A DNA stretch of 64,000 nucleotides from the NCBI RefSeq assembly GCF_003989795.1, contig NZ_RZHG01000027.1, positions 1 through 64,000 of the forward strand. Reading direction: 5' to 3'. The position numbers and the translations under genes are program-made. Every line of letters starts with the position of its first letter. The stretch's first letter is position 1. Origin of the DNA: Vreelandella andesensis. GTDB taxonomy: Bacteria; Pseudomonadota; Gammaproteobacteria; Pseudomonadales; Halomonadaceae. Shown here piece after piece: positions 17,020 to 25,542 of this stretch. The notes under the pieces are model-generated. The model was not told the DNA's origin, searched no databases, and was given only the letters and a program-made list of their open reading frames with translations.

Positions 17020-17979
17020 ATGACCGAACACAATCGTACTGCGTTGCCCAGTGGTGCCCAGTCACCCAGTGACGTTGATCAAGCGCTTCAACCGCGTTTG
17101 GTCGTCACCGACTTAGACGGTTCATTGTTAGATCACCACAGTTACGATTTTTCACCTGCCAAGCCTTGGCTTGCCCGCCTAAAACAGCTGGGTGTTCCGG
17201 TTATTCCGGTCACCAGTAAAACCCGCGCTGAGCTAATCCCTCTGCGAGAAGCCCTTGGGTTAACAGCGACGCCCTTTATTGCCGAAAATGGTGCCGTTAT
17301 CGGCTTGCCACCAGGCTGGTGTCATGCGCGCTTAGATCGTCCAGGCGATGGTCGGGATGGCGTTGTTATTAAACATACTGGTGTTGATAGTGGTTTTATC
17401 AGAGCGCGGTTAAATGTTTGGCGCAAGCGCCTGGGGGTTCGGTTTACTCGAATGGGGGACTTAAGCCTTCAACAGGTGATGGTGTTAACTGGCCTAGATG
17501 AAGCTCGCGCCAAAGCAGCGAGGCAGCGGGAGGGAAGCGAACCGCTTATCTGGGAAGACAATGCGGCCGCACTTGAAACGTTCCGTATTGCGCTTGAAGG
17601 CGATGGCCTTGAGCTCACTCAAGGGGGCCGCTTTTGGCACGTCATTGGTCGCTTATCTGATAAAGGCGGTGCCGTAGAGTGGCTAATTAAACGATTTACT
17701 GCGTTACGAGGCAGTCAGCCACTTTCATTGGGCCTGGGCGATGGCCCAAACGATATCACGATGCTGGAAACCGTTGATCAAGCTGTGGTGATTCGAGGTT
17801 GTCACGCACTCAATGTTGAGCCGCAAAACAGCGCGCTATATCGAACAAATGCCACTGGGCCAACTGGCTGGGCTGAGGGGGTGGCCCACTGGTGGGGGCG
17901 AGTTGATGGGCGTCTAAGCATGACGCCTGCAAATGAAGCCGCTGCATCGGTTAACAAGCCCCAGGAGGCAAGCGTATGA
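17020..17979 (+). CDS. gpgP: Glucosyl-3-phosphoglycerate phosphatase (MPGP-type HAD)
   Basis: This 319-residue HAD-superfamily IIB phosphatase has motif I DLDGSLLD (nucleophile Asp31, Asp33), motif II VTSKTRAEL and motif IV GLGDGPNDITML. It resembles mannosyl-3-phosphoglycerate phosphatases. Its partner gene encodes a GT81-type synthase, so the substrate is most likely glucosyl-3-phosphoglycerate, giving glucosylglycerate, a compatible solute. The ATG at 17020 has an AAGGTGG ribosome site. It overlaps the synthase by 4 bases (ATGA). The choice between mannosyl and glucosyl substrate is inferred from the partner, not from residues seen here. Confidence 0.85.
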   Translation: MTEHNRTALPSGAQSPSDVDQALQPRLVVTDLDGSLLDHHSYDFSPAKPWLARLKQLGVPVIPVTSKTRAELIPLREALGLTATPFIAENGAVIGLPPGWCHARLDRPGDGRDGVVIKHTGVDSGFIRARLNVWRKRLGVRFTRMGDLSLQQVMVLTGLDEARAKAARQREGSEPLIWEDNAAALETFRIALEGDGLELTQGGRFWHVIGRLSDKGGAVEWLIKRFTALRGSQPLSLGLGDGPNDITMLETVDQAVVIRGCHALNVEPQNSALYRTNATGPTGWAEGVAHWWGRVDGRLSMTPANEAAASVNKPQEASV

Positions 17980-19196
17980 GTGATTTTCACCAAAATGGTG
18001 TGATTACTGATTTTCACAACTTAACGCGTCGGCCGGTCGAGGCTCTTGAACAAGAGCTTTGTCAGTTTGCTAAGCGTCGCCCAATGGGGCTGATTTTACC
18101 CTCGCTTTTTTCTGAACTGGAAGGGCCAGCACTGTCAGCGATTGTCGATGAGCTGGTGAAAGTGCCTTATCTCAATGAAATTGTTGTTGGTTTGGATAGG
18201 GCAGACCGTGACCAATTTTTATACGCGAGAGAGTTCTTTTCACGCTTGCCTCAGCACACCCGAATTCTATGGAACGACGGCCCGCGCTTACGCGCGATCG
18301 ATAAGGAACTAGAAAGCCACGGTTTGGGGGCATTAGAGCCAGGTAAAGGAAGAAATGTATGGTACTGCGCTGGTTATGTGCTTAGTTCAGGTCGCTCCAC
18401 CACTGTCGGTCTTCATGATTGCGATATTCTTACCTACGACCGAAGTCTTTTAGCACGCCTTATGTATCCCGTTGCGAATCCCCGTTTCAATTACAGTTTT
18501 TGTAAAGGATATTACCCGCGTATCGCCGAGGGAAAGCTTAACGGGCGAGTCTCTAGGCTGATGGTGACGCCGCTGCTGCGGGCTTTGAAAACCGTTTGCG
18601 GCCCGTCTCCTTATTTGGATTATTTAGACAGCTTCCGCTACCCCTTATCCGGCGAATTTGCCATGCGCAGCGATGTGCTTGAGGGCATCCGAATTCCTGC
18701 GGATTGGGGGTTAGAAATTGGCGTGCTGTCGGAGTTGCAGCGTAACTACTCCCACCGTCAGCTATGCCAGGTGGATATTGCCGATGCCTATGATCATAAG
18801 CATCAGCCTGTTAGTGAAGAGGATGCCAACAGTGGCTTGAACCGAATGAGCCTGGATATCGCTAAAGCGCTATATCGAAAGCTGGCTACCCAAGGGGTTA
18901 GTTTTAGCAGCGAGGATTTTCGGACACTCAAAGCGACCTACTACCGTTTAGCCTTAGACCTTATTGAAGCCTATGATCACGACGCGACGATGAACGGGCT
19001 AAGTTTAGATCGCCATTGTGAAGAGCAAGCAGTGGAGTTGTTTGCCAGCAATTTACTAGAAGCTGGCAATCTGTTTTTAGATAACCCTCGCGAGCGCCCC
19101 TTTATTCCCAGTTGGAACCGTGTACAAGCGGCGATGCCAGACGTGTTGGCCCGCATGCATGAAGCGGTAGCGCTTGATAACCAAGGTAAGGTTTAG
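17976..19196 (+). CDS. gpgS: Glucosyl-3-phosphoglycerate synthase (GT81 family)
   Basis: The 406-residue retaining glycosyltransferase has a GT-A fold. Visible marks are ILPSLFSELEGPAL, a KGRNVWYCAGY segment and the metal-binding DxD in GLHDCDILTYD (Asp148-Asp150). The PLSGEFAMR and WGLEIGVLSEL blocks are the acceptor and catalytic regions typical of GpgS. It should join NDP-glucose to 3-phosphoglycerate. It is second in the operon with the phosphatase and is followed by a terminator. The expected product, glucosylglycerate, accumulates under salt stress, particularly with nitrogen limitation, in several bacteria. Confidence 0.9.
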   Translation: MSDFHQNGVITDFHNLTRRPVEALEQELCQFAKRRPMGLILPSLFSELEGPALSAIVDELVKVPYLNEIVVGLDRADRDQFLYAREFFSRLPQHTRILWNDGPRLRAIDKELESHGLGALEPGKGRNVWYCAGYVLSSGRSTTVGLHDCDILTYDRSLLARLMYPVANPRFNYSFCKGYYPRIAEGKLNGRVSRLMVTPLLRALKTVCGPSPYLDYLDSFRYPLSGEFAMRSDVLEGIRIPADWGLEIGVLSELQRNYSHRQLCQVDIADAYDHKHQPVSEEDANSGLNRMSLDIAKALYRKLATQGVSFSSEDFRTLKATYYRLALDLIEAYDHDATMNGLSLDRHCEEQAVELFASNLLEAGNLFLDNPRERPFIPSWNRVQAAMPDVLARMHEAVALDNQGKV

Positions 19197-19264
19197 CACC
19201 TCAACCCCTTGTTTTTCTGTAGAGTCTTTTGCCCCCCATTTAACCACTAGCGCCACACGTAATT

Positions 19265-19299
19265 ACAGCACCGCGCAGGCAGCGTGGTGCTGTTTTTTT
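19265..19299 (+). terminator. Terminator of the glucosylglycerate operon
   Basis: Stem ACAGCACC/GGTGCTGT with a 13-base loop (19265-19293) is followed by seven T residues. Confidence 0.9.
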
Positions 19300-19352
19300 C
19301 TGCGAAACCCTATCTCTCGATACCTTTTTTTGTCTTAGAGGCTGTTTGTTAC

Positions 19353-19374
19353 TGAGCAATATTGATCGTGCTCA
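19353..19374. promoter_or_regulatory. Palindrome upstream of the sulfur gene block
   Basis: TGAGCA and TGCTCA form a perfect 6-bp inverted repeat with a 10-base spacer, about 50 bases before a -10-like TATGAT (19426-19431). It is positioned like an operator. No regulator family can be named from the sequence. Confidence 0.35.
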
Positions 19375-19476
19375 AGAAATGGCTTTAAATTCCAAATAAG
19401 TATAAACATATAACCAATTATGGTCTATGATAGTGGCATAGCAGCATCACTACTTGCCATTGGCTGGAGGCATAGA

Positions 19477-20343
19477 ATGCAACGCCCGATTGTTACTCAT
19501 TTCTTTGATGAACCTACGAACACCTTTAGTTATGTCGTGCAGGATCCGGACAGTAACGCCTGCGCAATTCTAGATTCGGTGCTGGATTTCGACTATGCCG
19601 CAGGGCATACGGATGTTCGGTCTGCGGATGAAATTATTGACTTTATTCGCGATAACCAGCTTGAAGTGGCATGGATTTTAGAAACGCACGTACATGCTGA
19701 TCATTTGTCGGCAGCGCCGTACTTACACGAGCAGTTAGGCGGTAAAACGGGGATAGGCGCACACATTGTCGATGTGCAGGAAATTTTTGGTAAAGCATTT
19801 AATGCGGGAACCGAGTTTGCTCGGGACGGCAGCCAATTTGATGCCCTGTTTAACGAAGGCGATACGTTCACCATTGGAAATATCCAGGGGAACGTGCTTC
19901 ATACGCCAGGCCATACGCCTGCCTGCCTAACGTATGTAATCGGTGACGCGGCCTTCGTTGGCGACACACTGTTTATGCCGGATTACGGCACTGCACGCTG
20001 TGATTTCCCTGGTGGCGATGCGCGAACGCTGTACCGCTCCATTCAAAAGGTATTGGCACTGCCGACGCAAACGCGGCTGTTTTTATGTCATGACTATAAA
20101 GCGCCAGGGCGAGACGTCTATCAGCATGAAACCAGCGTGGCAGAACAACGTGACGCGAATGTTCATGTGCATGAAGGCATCACAGAAGATGAGTTCGTGA
20201 AAATGCGCACAGAACGCGATGCCACGTTAGGCATGCCTAAGCTCATTATTCCTTCTGTACAGGTCAATATGCGCGCGGGCGAAATGCCGCCTGCTGACGA
20301 CAACGGCGTGGTGTATCTGAAAGTCCCTATCAATCATTTTTAA
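19477..20343 (+). CDS. Metallo-beta-lactamase fold persulfide dioxygenase-type protein (ETHE1/Blh-like)
   Basis: The 288-residue enzyme has metal-binding motif THVHADHLSA (His71, His73, Asp75, His76), a second HTPGHTPAC block and FVGDTLF. This is the ETHE1/BLH group that oxidises glutathione persulfide to sulfite, using one iron. A GGAGG ribosome site fixes the ATG at 19477; an in-frame start at 19420 lies across the probable -10 element and is rejected. The following genes, DUF2892 and YeeE/YedE, are frequent companions of such dioxygenases in sulfide detoxification operons. The exact substrate is inferred. Confidence 0.88.
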   Translation: MQRPIVTHFFDEPTNTFSYVVQDPDSNACAILDSVLDFDYAAGHTDVRSADEIIDFIRDNQLEVAWILETHVHADHLSAAPYLHEQLGGKTGIGAHIVDVQEIFGKAFNAGTEFARDGSQFDALFNEGDTFTIGNIQGNVLHTPGHTPACLTYVIGDAAFVGDTLFMPDYGTARCDFPGGDARTLYRSIQKVLALPTQTRLFLCHDYKAPGRDVYQHETSVAEQRDANVHVHEGITEDEFVKMRTERDATLGMPKLIIPSVQVNMRAGEMPPADDNGVVYLKVPINHF

Positions 20344-20372
20344 CTGGTTTCTCAGCTGGTTTCTCAACTGAT
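20343..20372. repeat. Short tandem repeat after the dioxygenase stop codon
   Basis: The unit CTGGTTTCTCAG/A (12 bp) is repeated twice, with a third partial copy CTGATTTTG, directly after the stop codon. Confidence 0.8.
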
Positions 20373-20394
20373 TTTGAAAATTAAGGAACAGAAA

Positions 20395-20586
20395 ATGAAA
20401 GCAAACGTCGGCGGTATCGATAAAGTAGCGCGCATCGTTGTTGGTCTAATTCTAATCGTGCTGGCACTTACCGGCACCATTGGCGTATGGGGTTGGATCG
20501 GTGTCATACCGCTTGCCACTGGGCTGTTTAATGTTTGTCCGTTGTATTCTCTGCTGGGTATCTCAACCTGCAAAAACAAGCATTAA
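20395..20586 (+). CDS. DUF2892 small inner-membrane protein
   Basis: The 63-residue protein begins MKANVGGIDKVARIVVG and has two hydrophobic helices (about 12-31 and 34-52) with a CPLYSLLG motif. This matches the DUF2892 domain found alone or fused to rhodaneses in sulfide-related operons. An AAGGAA ribosome site supports the ATG at 20395. Its biochemical role is not established; the context suggests sulfur handling at the membrane. Confidence 0.88.
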   Translation: MKANVGGIDKVARIVVGLILIVLALTGTIGVWGWIGVIPLATGLFNVCPLYSLLGISTCKNKH

Positions 20587-20604
20587 TACAGTAAGGAGAT
20601 CCCC

Positions 20605-21066
20605 ATGGACTGGATAGCAAGCCTGCAAGGGCTCATTGGTGGTGTGTTAATTGGCTTATCCGCTGTGTGGTTGATGGGAGCTTTAGGGCGCATCGCTGGC
20701 ATTAGCGGCATTATCGGAAACTTGATTACCCTGCGACCTAAAGGCGACAGCGCTTGGCGCTTGGCCTTTTTGGTCGGGCTGGTGAGTGGTCCGTTAGTGA
20801 TCATGGCAATGGGAGGCGGGCTAGGCAACGTTGTCGATGCTCCCGGTGCGGTGATCGGTGCGCCAGCCGGTGGTGTGCCGCTCATGCTGATAGCAGGTCT
20901 GTTAGTGGGTTTAGGTACTGGGCTTGGCAGTGGTTGTACCAGCGGTCATGGTGTCTGTGGCTTAGCACGCTTGTCGACCCGTTCGATGGCCGCCACAGGC
21001 GTGTTTCTCATCACAGCGATAGTGACGGTGTACGTGACGCGACACATGATCGGAGGTGGCGTATGA
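20605..21066 (+). CDS. pmpA: YeeE/YedE-family sulfur transport protein, first half
   Basis: The 153-residue membrane protein has four to five helices and the conserved GSGCTSGHGVCGLARLS block with Cys residues. It is one half of the split YeeE/YedE (DUF395) family, whose full-length members import thiosulfate and whose split pairs are linked to sulfide or persulfide resistance. AAGGAG precedes the ATG. It is immediately followed by the second half. Confidence 0.9.
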   Translation: MDWIASLQGLIGGVLIGLSAVWLMGALGRIAGISGIIGNLITLRPKGDSAWRLAFLVGLVSGPLVIMAMGGGLGNVVDAPGAVIGAPAGGVPLMLIAGLLVGLGTGLGSGCTSGHGVCGLARLSTRSMAATGVFLITAIVTVYVTRHMIGGGV

Positions 21067-21076
21067 GGTGTATGAC

Positions 21077-21499
21077 ATGAATAGCACAACCGTAAAAACC
21101 GCTGCTGGCTATATCGCTGGATTGCTCTTCGGATTAGGGCTGGCTATCTCTGGTATGACGGATCCGGCCCGTGTGCTTGGCTTTTTAGATGTGGCTGGCG
21201 CTTGGGACCCGACACTGATGTTCGTGCTAGGCAGTGCGGTAGGCACGACGTTTGTCGGCTATCGATTGGTATTTGCCCGAGGTGAGCCACTGTTTAGCGG
21301 TAATTTCCAGCTCCCGACTAAGCAATCGTTAGACGGAAAACTGCTGGGTGGCGCTGCGCTGTTTGGAATTGGGTGGGGGCTTTCTGGTTATTGCCCTGGC
21401 CCTGCTATTGCGTCTATAGGAGGGCTCTCGTTACCGCTAATAGCGTTATTGGTCGCGATGGTGGCTGGCTGGTTTATCGCAAGAAAAATTAGTTCGTAA
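21077..21499 (+). CDS. pmpB: YeeE/YedE-family sulfur transport protein, second half
   Basis: The 140-residue membrane protein has about four helices, the GLGLAISGMTDPARVLGFLD block and the conserved Cys in GWGLSGYCPGPA. It pairs with the preceding gene to form the complete two-lobed transporter. The ATG at 21077 has a GAGG ribosome site 8 bases upstream; a GTG at 21056 would overlap the upstream gene and is less likely. Confidence 0.9.
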   Translation: MNSTTVKTAAGYIAGLLFGLGLAISGMTDPARVLGFLDVAGAWDPTLMFVLGSAVGTTFVGYRLVFARGEPLFSGNFQLPTKQSLDGKLLGGAALFGIGWGLSGYCPGPAIASIGGLSLPLIALLVAMVAGWFIARKISS

Positions 21500-21520
21500 C
21501 GTATGCCAACCGAATGCTAT

Positions 21521-21555
21521 CGCCCTTGCTTACATAAGCAAGGGCGTTTTTTTTT
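21521..21555 (+). terminator. Strong terminator after the sulfur transport genes
   Basis: A 12-bp perfect stem CGCCCTTGCTTA/TAAGCAAGGGCG is followed by nine T residues. Confidence 0.95.
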
Positions 21556-21583
21556 GATCAGGCTCATGTAACCCATTCGCTAA

Positions 21584-21600
21584 ATTAACGCTGAGTTAAT
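21584..21600. promoter_or_regulatory. Palindrome before the two-component system
   Basis: ATTAAC-GCTGA-GTTAAT is a perfect 6-5-6 inverted repeat ending 40 bases before the response-regulator ATG. It is placed where an autoregulatory binding site would be expected. Confidence 0.4.
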
Positions 21601-21640
21601 GTGCTCTTGTCATGCTAGTAGCACTAAAAGGAAAACCGCT

Positions 21641-22342
21641 ATGCACGTCTTGCTCATTGAAGATGATCCACTTGTCGCATCAGGGATACGCTCCGGTCTA
21701 ATGATGTATGACTTCGTTGTCGATCATGTTTCTACGATTCAAGCTGCGCGACAAACCCTTCAATCAGTCGCTAGTGACGTTGTCATACTGGATCGTGGCT
21801 TGCCGGATGGCGATGGCTTGCAGCTGCTGCAGTCATGGCGTGAACAAGGTATTGCTACCCCGGTGTTAATACTGACAGCGCGCGACGCGGTGCGTGACCG
21901 TGTTGATGGCCTGCAGTGCGGGGCCGATGATTATTTGGTGAAGCCCTTCGATCTTGACGAGTTAATCGCTCGTCTTCACGCGTTACTTCGGCGAGTATCT
22001 GGCCGTAGCCAGGGTCAGACGATACACGGCGCCTTGACGCTGGATCCCAATGCTCGTGAAGTGAAAGTTTCCGGGCAACTGGTGGCGCTGTCGCGCCGAG
22101 AGTTGGTGCTCTTGGAAACTTTTTTGCATTCGCCGCGCAGTGTGCTTTCTGCCGACCAGCTTAAAGATAGCCTTTATGGTTTGAGTGATGATGTCGAAAG
22201 CAATGCCTTGAACGTGCATATCCATCATTTACGAAAAAAGCTAGGCAGTGGGGTCATTGAAACGGTTCGCGGGTTGGGTTATCGGCTAGGCAAGCCTGAG
22301 GCTGTTCACATCCCCGGCACGCCTCATAAGGGGCAGCAATGA
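21641..22342 (+). CDS. OmpR/QseB-type response regulator
   Basis: The 233-residue regulator has a receiver domain (1-120) with acidic pocket Glu7-Asp8-Asp9, phosphoacceptor Asp51 in VVILDRGLPDGDGL and Lys in LVKPFDLDE. A winged-helix DNA-binding domain (about 130-222) ends VRGLGYRLG. The QseB/PmrA group is the closest match. An AAGGA ribosome site supports the ATG at 21641. Its stop overlaps the kinase start by 4 bases. Location between the persulfide genes and tsdBA suggests control of sulfur-compound oxidation, which is inference. Confidence 0.92.
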   Translation: MHVLLIEDDPLVASGIRSGLMMYDFVVDHVSTIQAARQTLQSVASDVVILDRGLPDGDGLQLLQSWREQGIATPVLILTARDAVRDRVDGLQCGADDYLVKPFDLDELIARLHALLRRVSGRSQGQTIHGALTLDPNAREVKVSGQLVALSRRELVLLETFLHSPRSVLSADQLKDSLYGLSDDVESNALNVHIHHLRKKLGSGVIETVRGLGYRLGKPEAVHIPGTPHKGQQ

Positions 22343-23682
22343 GTTTACGCGCCCGCTTATTGCTCACCTTAGGGGTGACGTTGGTGTTGCTATGGGGCAT
22401 TGCGGCGGCCTGGTTGCTGAATGATTTAGAAAAAAAGTTCGTTGAAACGTTGGATCAACGTCTTGCTCAGTCAGCGCGCATGGTGGCAGGGCTTGTACTT
22501 CAACTCCCGGAAGATGTCTGGGAGCAACGTCAGACTCGCGCTTTGTCCATTCCTCCTATTGAGGGTCTGGCTTGTCAGGTTCATTCCCCGCGTGGCGATA
22601 TTATTGCCCGCACCCATGCCAACATGGAGACCATACTGGCTCCGGGCGAGCGTGGTCACGCATACCGGCAAGAGGGTGATACTACCTGGCGCGTATTTAC
22701 TTATGAACGGGGCAATCTTGTTATTACCACCGCTGACCGGATGGATGAGCGGGACATGTTGCTTAGTGACGTGGTTCGCGTCGCTGTCGTGCCGTTTGTG
22801 GTGGCATTGTCAGGAAGTTTGCTGGCGCTTTGGCTGGTTGTCTGGCGTGGTTTGGCACCGCTGTCACGGCTACGCGCATCGCTCGCCAGTCGTCATCCTG
22901 AAGCGCTGGCACCTGTGTCTACTTATGGTGTGCCGAAAGAGATCAAACCGTTGATTGATACACTTAATGGTTTACTGGTGCGAATTCAGCAAACCATTGT
23001 CCGCGAACAGCGGTTTACCAACGATGCTGCTCATGAGCTGCGCACTCCCTTAACCGCGATTAAAACCCATCTTCAGGTAGCGCAACGAGCCAACGGTGAA
23101 ACGGCTAAAGAAGCCCTTGGTTACGCCGAAGCGGGAGTGATTCGGCTGGCGCATACGTTAGATCAACTACTAATATTAGCAAGGGTTGAAGGGCGAATGC
23201 GCTTTGACGATGGCGAACTAAGCCAAGTGGCTGAGATTGTCGAGGTCGCGGTCGCCGACAGCGTTGCCGCCGCAGGGCAGTGTCTGACCCCTGCGCATTT
23301 ACCCCACGTATGCGTGGCCATGCCGAGAGAACTGGCAATTACCGCACTGCGCAATTTATTGGATAACGCGCTGCACCATGGGGCAAGCGATTTGCCTGTC
23401 GCGTTAACCGTGCAGTCTGCACCTGATCAGCGCCACGTAACGTTTACTGTTCATGACCAGGGCGGCGGCGTTGATGACGCGATATTGAAACAATTAACCC
23501 AACGCTTCTGGCGCGTAAGCAAGCAGCAGGGCAGTGGTTTGGGATTAGCGATTGTGGCGGCAATTGTTGAGCGGTTTGGTGGCTGGGTGAGTTTTGAAAA
23601 TGTCGAAGCTGGCGGGTTCAGTGCTCACTTAACCATTCCCACTGTAGGCGATAACCAAGGGGAGATTGCAAAGGCTATTTGA
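22339..23682 (+). CDS. QseC-type sensor histidine kinase
   Basis: The 447-residue kinase has two membrane helices (about 8-28 and 148-170) around a periplasmic sensor of about 115 residues. A HAMP-like linker leads to the phosphoacceptor His232 in NDAAHELRTPLTAIKTH. The ATPase domain has DNALHHGAS, HDQGGGV and GSGLGLAIV boxes. All catalytic boxes are intact. It is the cognate partner of the regulator just upstream. Confidence 0.93.
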   Translation: MSLRARLLLTLGVTLVLLWGIAAAWLLNDLEKKFVETLDQRLAQSARMVAGLVLQLPEDVWEQRQTRALSIPPIEGLACQVHSPRGDIIARTHANMETILAPGERGHAYRQEGDTTWRVFTYERGNLVITTADRMDERDMLLSDVVRVAVVPFVVALSGSLLALWLVVWRGLAPLSRLRASLASRHPEALAPVSTYGVPKEIKPLIDTLNGLLVRIQQTIVREQRFTNDAAHELRTPLTAIKTHLQVAQRANGETAKEALGYAEAGVIRLAHTLDQLLILARVEGRMRFDDGELSQVAEIVEVAVADSVAAAGQCLTPAHLPHVCVAMPRELAITALRNLLDNALHHGASDLPVALTVQSAPDQRHVTFTVHDQGGGVDDAILKQLTQRFWRVSKQQGSGLGLAIVAAIVERFGGWVSFENVEAGGFSAHLTIPTVGDNQGEIAKAI

Positions 23683-23741
23683 TAGCACTCACTAAGCCAT
23701 CGCATAGCTGCAAGTGTGTAACGACGAAGATATCGAACGGT

Positions 23742-23775
23742 TAAGCGATAACGAATATAGATAAGCGAATAACGA
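23742..23775. repeat. Direct repeat upstream of the tsdBA genes
   Basis: TAAGCGATAACGA (23742) recurs as TAAGCGAATAACGA (23762), 20 bases apart, 20 bases before the cytochrome gene. It may be a response-regulator binding site or simply another small tandem duplication. Confidence 0.55.
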
Positions 23776-23794
23776 CCAGCAGTCAGGGGGAAAT

Positions 23795-24490
23795 ATGAAC
23801 AAAAAACAGTGGGTTAAGTTTAGCTTGCTGATGGGGGTTAGCCTTGTAGGCGCTAGCTCTGTCGCAGGCACAGCCTTTGCAGAAACGGGTAATGCCGAGC
23901 GTGGTCAAATCGCTGCGGCGACCTGTACGGCATGCCATCAAGCAAATGGCAGCGGAATGAATATACCGGGAGGCGAATCTTGGCCGCGTTTGGCGGGACT
24001 TAATGCCGACTACATCGTCAAGCAGCTACACGATTTCAAACAGGGTCGTCGCCAAAACGCCACCATGATGCCCTTCGCTAGCATGCTCAACGATCAGCAA
24101 ATCGTTGACGTAGCGGCTTACTACAGCCAAATGCCGGTGACTCCCGCGCAAGGCGGCGATGACGCGGATGCCGTGCTATTGCAGCGAGGTGAACAGCTGG
24201 CAGAGCGTGGCGATTGGGATGCCTACATTGTGTCGTGTAAGAGCTGCCATGGCCCAGGTGGAACTGGCGTTGGTGGGCAGTTCCCTGGTATTGCAAGCCA
24301 GCACGCAGGCTACATAAGCGCTCAGCTGCATGCCTGGCAAGATGATGAACGCAGTAATGACCCCCAACATTTGATGGGAGCCATTGCCAAGCGTATGAGC
24401 GATGAGGATATCCAGGCGGTGTCAGCGTGGTATGCCGCCCAAGATGTTAGTGACCAAACCGGTAGCGCAGAAGAGGAGACCACACAATGA
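23795..24490 (+). CDS. tsdB: Diheme cytochrome c4-type protein (TsdB-like)
   Basis: The 231-residue periplasmic protein has a signal peptide (1-29) and two heme-binding motifs, CTACH (44-48) and CKSCH (148-152), in two similar halves as in cytochrome c4. Each half carries a downstream Met (MMPF and LMGA regions) that can be the axial ligand. In thiosulfate oxidisers such a cytochrome, TsdB, accepts electrons from TsdA. The gene overlaps tsdA by 4 bases, which supports this. A GGGGGA ribosome site precedes the ATG. Confidence 0.88.
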   Translation: MNKKQWVKFSLLMGVSLVGASSVAGTAFAETGNAERGQIAAATCTACHQANGSGMNIPGGESWPRLAGLNADYIVKQLHDFKQGRRQNATMMPFASMLNDQQIVDVAAYYSQMPVTPAQGGDDADAVLLQRGEQLAERGDWDAYIVSCKSCHGPGGTGVGGQFPGIASQHAGYISAQLHAWQDDERSNDPQHLMGAIAKRMSDEDIQAVSAWYAAQDVSDQTGSAEEETTQ

Positions 24491-25542
24491 GCTTGTCTAG
24501 AAAACATCTCGTGATAGCGCTAGCTGGCTGTTCGTTAGCTACCGGCATTGTGGTCAGCGCCTTCGCGGCTAATGATAGTGGCGCGCCAAGTGAAGCGCCT
24601 TACCAAGGGCTAGTGGAACTTGGCTTCCCTGCACCGCAAGAGGGTGAGCTGGTTCATGTTCCGCCGACCATGGCAGACCTTGAAGATGCCGACATTCATC
24701 CAGAGCTGAAAAAAGTCATTCGTTATGGTTATGACCTATTTACCAACACCCAGCAGCTACGTGGTGAATATGTTAATAACGATATGAACTGCTCCAGTTG
24801 CCATTTAGGCGAAGGGCGTCAGCCGTTTAGTGCGCCGGTTTGGGCGGCGGCGGTTACGCTTCCCGACTTTCGGGGTAAAAACCAGCACGTTAATAATCTT
24901 GAAGAGCGTATCGCCGGTTGCTTTGCATACTCGATGAATGGCACACCGCCTCAGTACGGCAGCGATGAGATGCTGGCACTGAGCGCTTATCACCAGTGGC
25001 TGGCTACGGGCGCGCCGATGTACCCAAGCCAACCTATTTATGGTCGTGGTTTTCCTGCGCCAGATGAGCCAGCAGAATCCCCTGATTACGCTCGCGGTGA
25101 AGCGGCATACCAGGAAAATTGTGCCATTTGTCACCAAGATGACGGCGCTGGGCATTATGAGAATGGCGAGTATGTGTTTCCCGCACTCTGGGGTGATGGC
25201 TCCAATAATTGGGGCGCAGGCATCGTCAGGGTTGATACAGCCGCAGGGTTTATTTACAACAATATGCCCCTAGGTCAGCCGCGTTCGTTAAGTGATCAAG
25301 ATGCTTGGGATATTGCGTATTACATGAGTAGCCAAGAGCGTCCCCAAGACCCCCGTTACACGGGTGATGTTGCTGAGACACTTGAACGCTTTGGGCCTAC
25401 TTTCCATAAGCGTTCGCTTTATGGCCAAACCCGCGAGCATGACGGCCACGTGCTTGGTGATCATGCTAACTTTGGTGAAAAAGGCAACGTAGAACCGTGG
25501 AATGTAGGAGTGCCACGTTTTGAGAGCTTGTCTAGCGAGTAA
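24487..25542 (+). CDS. tsdA: Thiosulfate dehydrogenase, tetrathionate-forming (TsdA-like)
   Basis: The 351-residue exported diheme cytochrome has a signal peptide (1-28) and heme motifs CSSCH (102-106) and CAICH (212-216). Cys145 in GCFAYSMNG matches the conserved Cys that, in characterised TsdA enzymes, ligates the catalytic heme. TsdA couples two thiosulfates into tetrathionate and passes electrons to a cytochrome, here the overlapping TsdB-like protein. SoxA-type cytochromes are the main alternative, but the CFxxSMNG block and pairing favour TsdA. Confidence 0.88.
   Translation: MSLSRKHLVIALAGCSLATGIVVSAFAANDSGAPSEAPYQGLVELGFPAPQEGELVHVPPTMADLEDADIHPELKKVIRYGYDLFTNTQQLRGEYVNNDMNCSSCHLGEGRQPFSAPVWAAAVTLPDFRGKNQHVNNLEERIAGCFAYSMNGTPPQYGSDEMLALSAYHQWLATGAPMYPSQPIYGRGFPAPDEPAESPDYARGEAAYQENCAICHQDDGAGHYENGEYVFPALWGDGSNNWGAGIVRVDTAAGFIYNNMPLGQPRSLSDQDAWDIAYYMSSQERPQDPRYTGDVAETLERFGPTFHKRSLYGQTREHDGHVLGDHANFGEKGNVEPWNVGVPRFESLSSE

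Noticed and set aside
19420..19476. Longer start of the persulfide dioxygenase-type gene
   Set aside because: It would include a -10-like TATGAT and lacks a ribosome site; GGAGG precedes the ATG at 19477.
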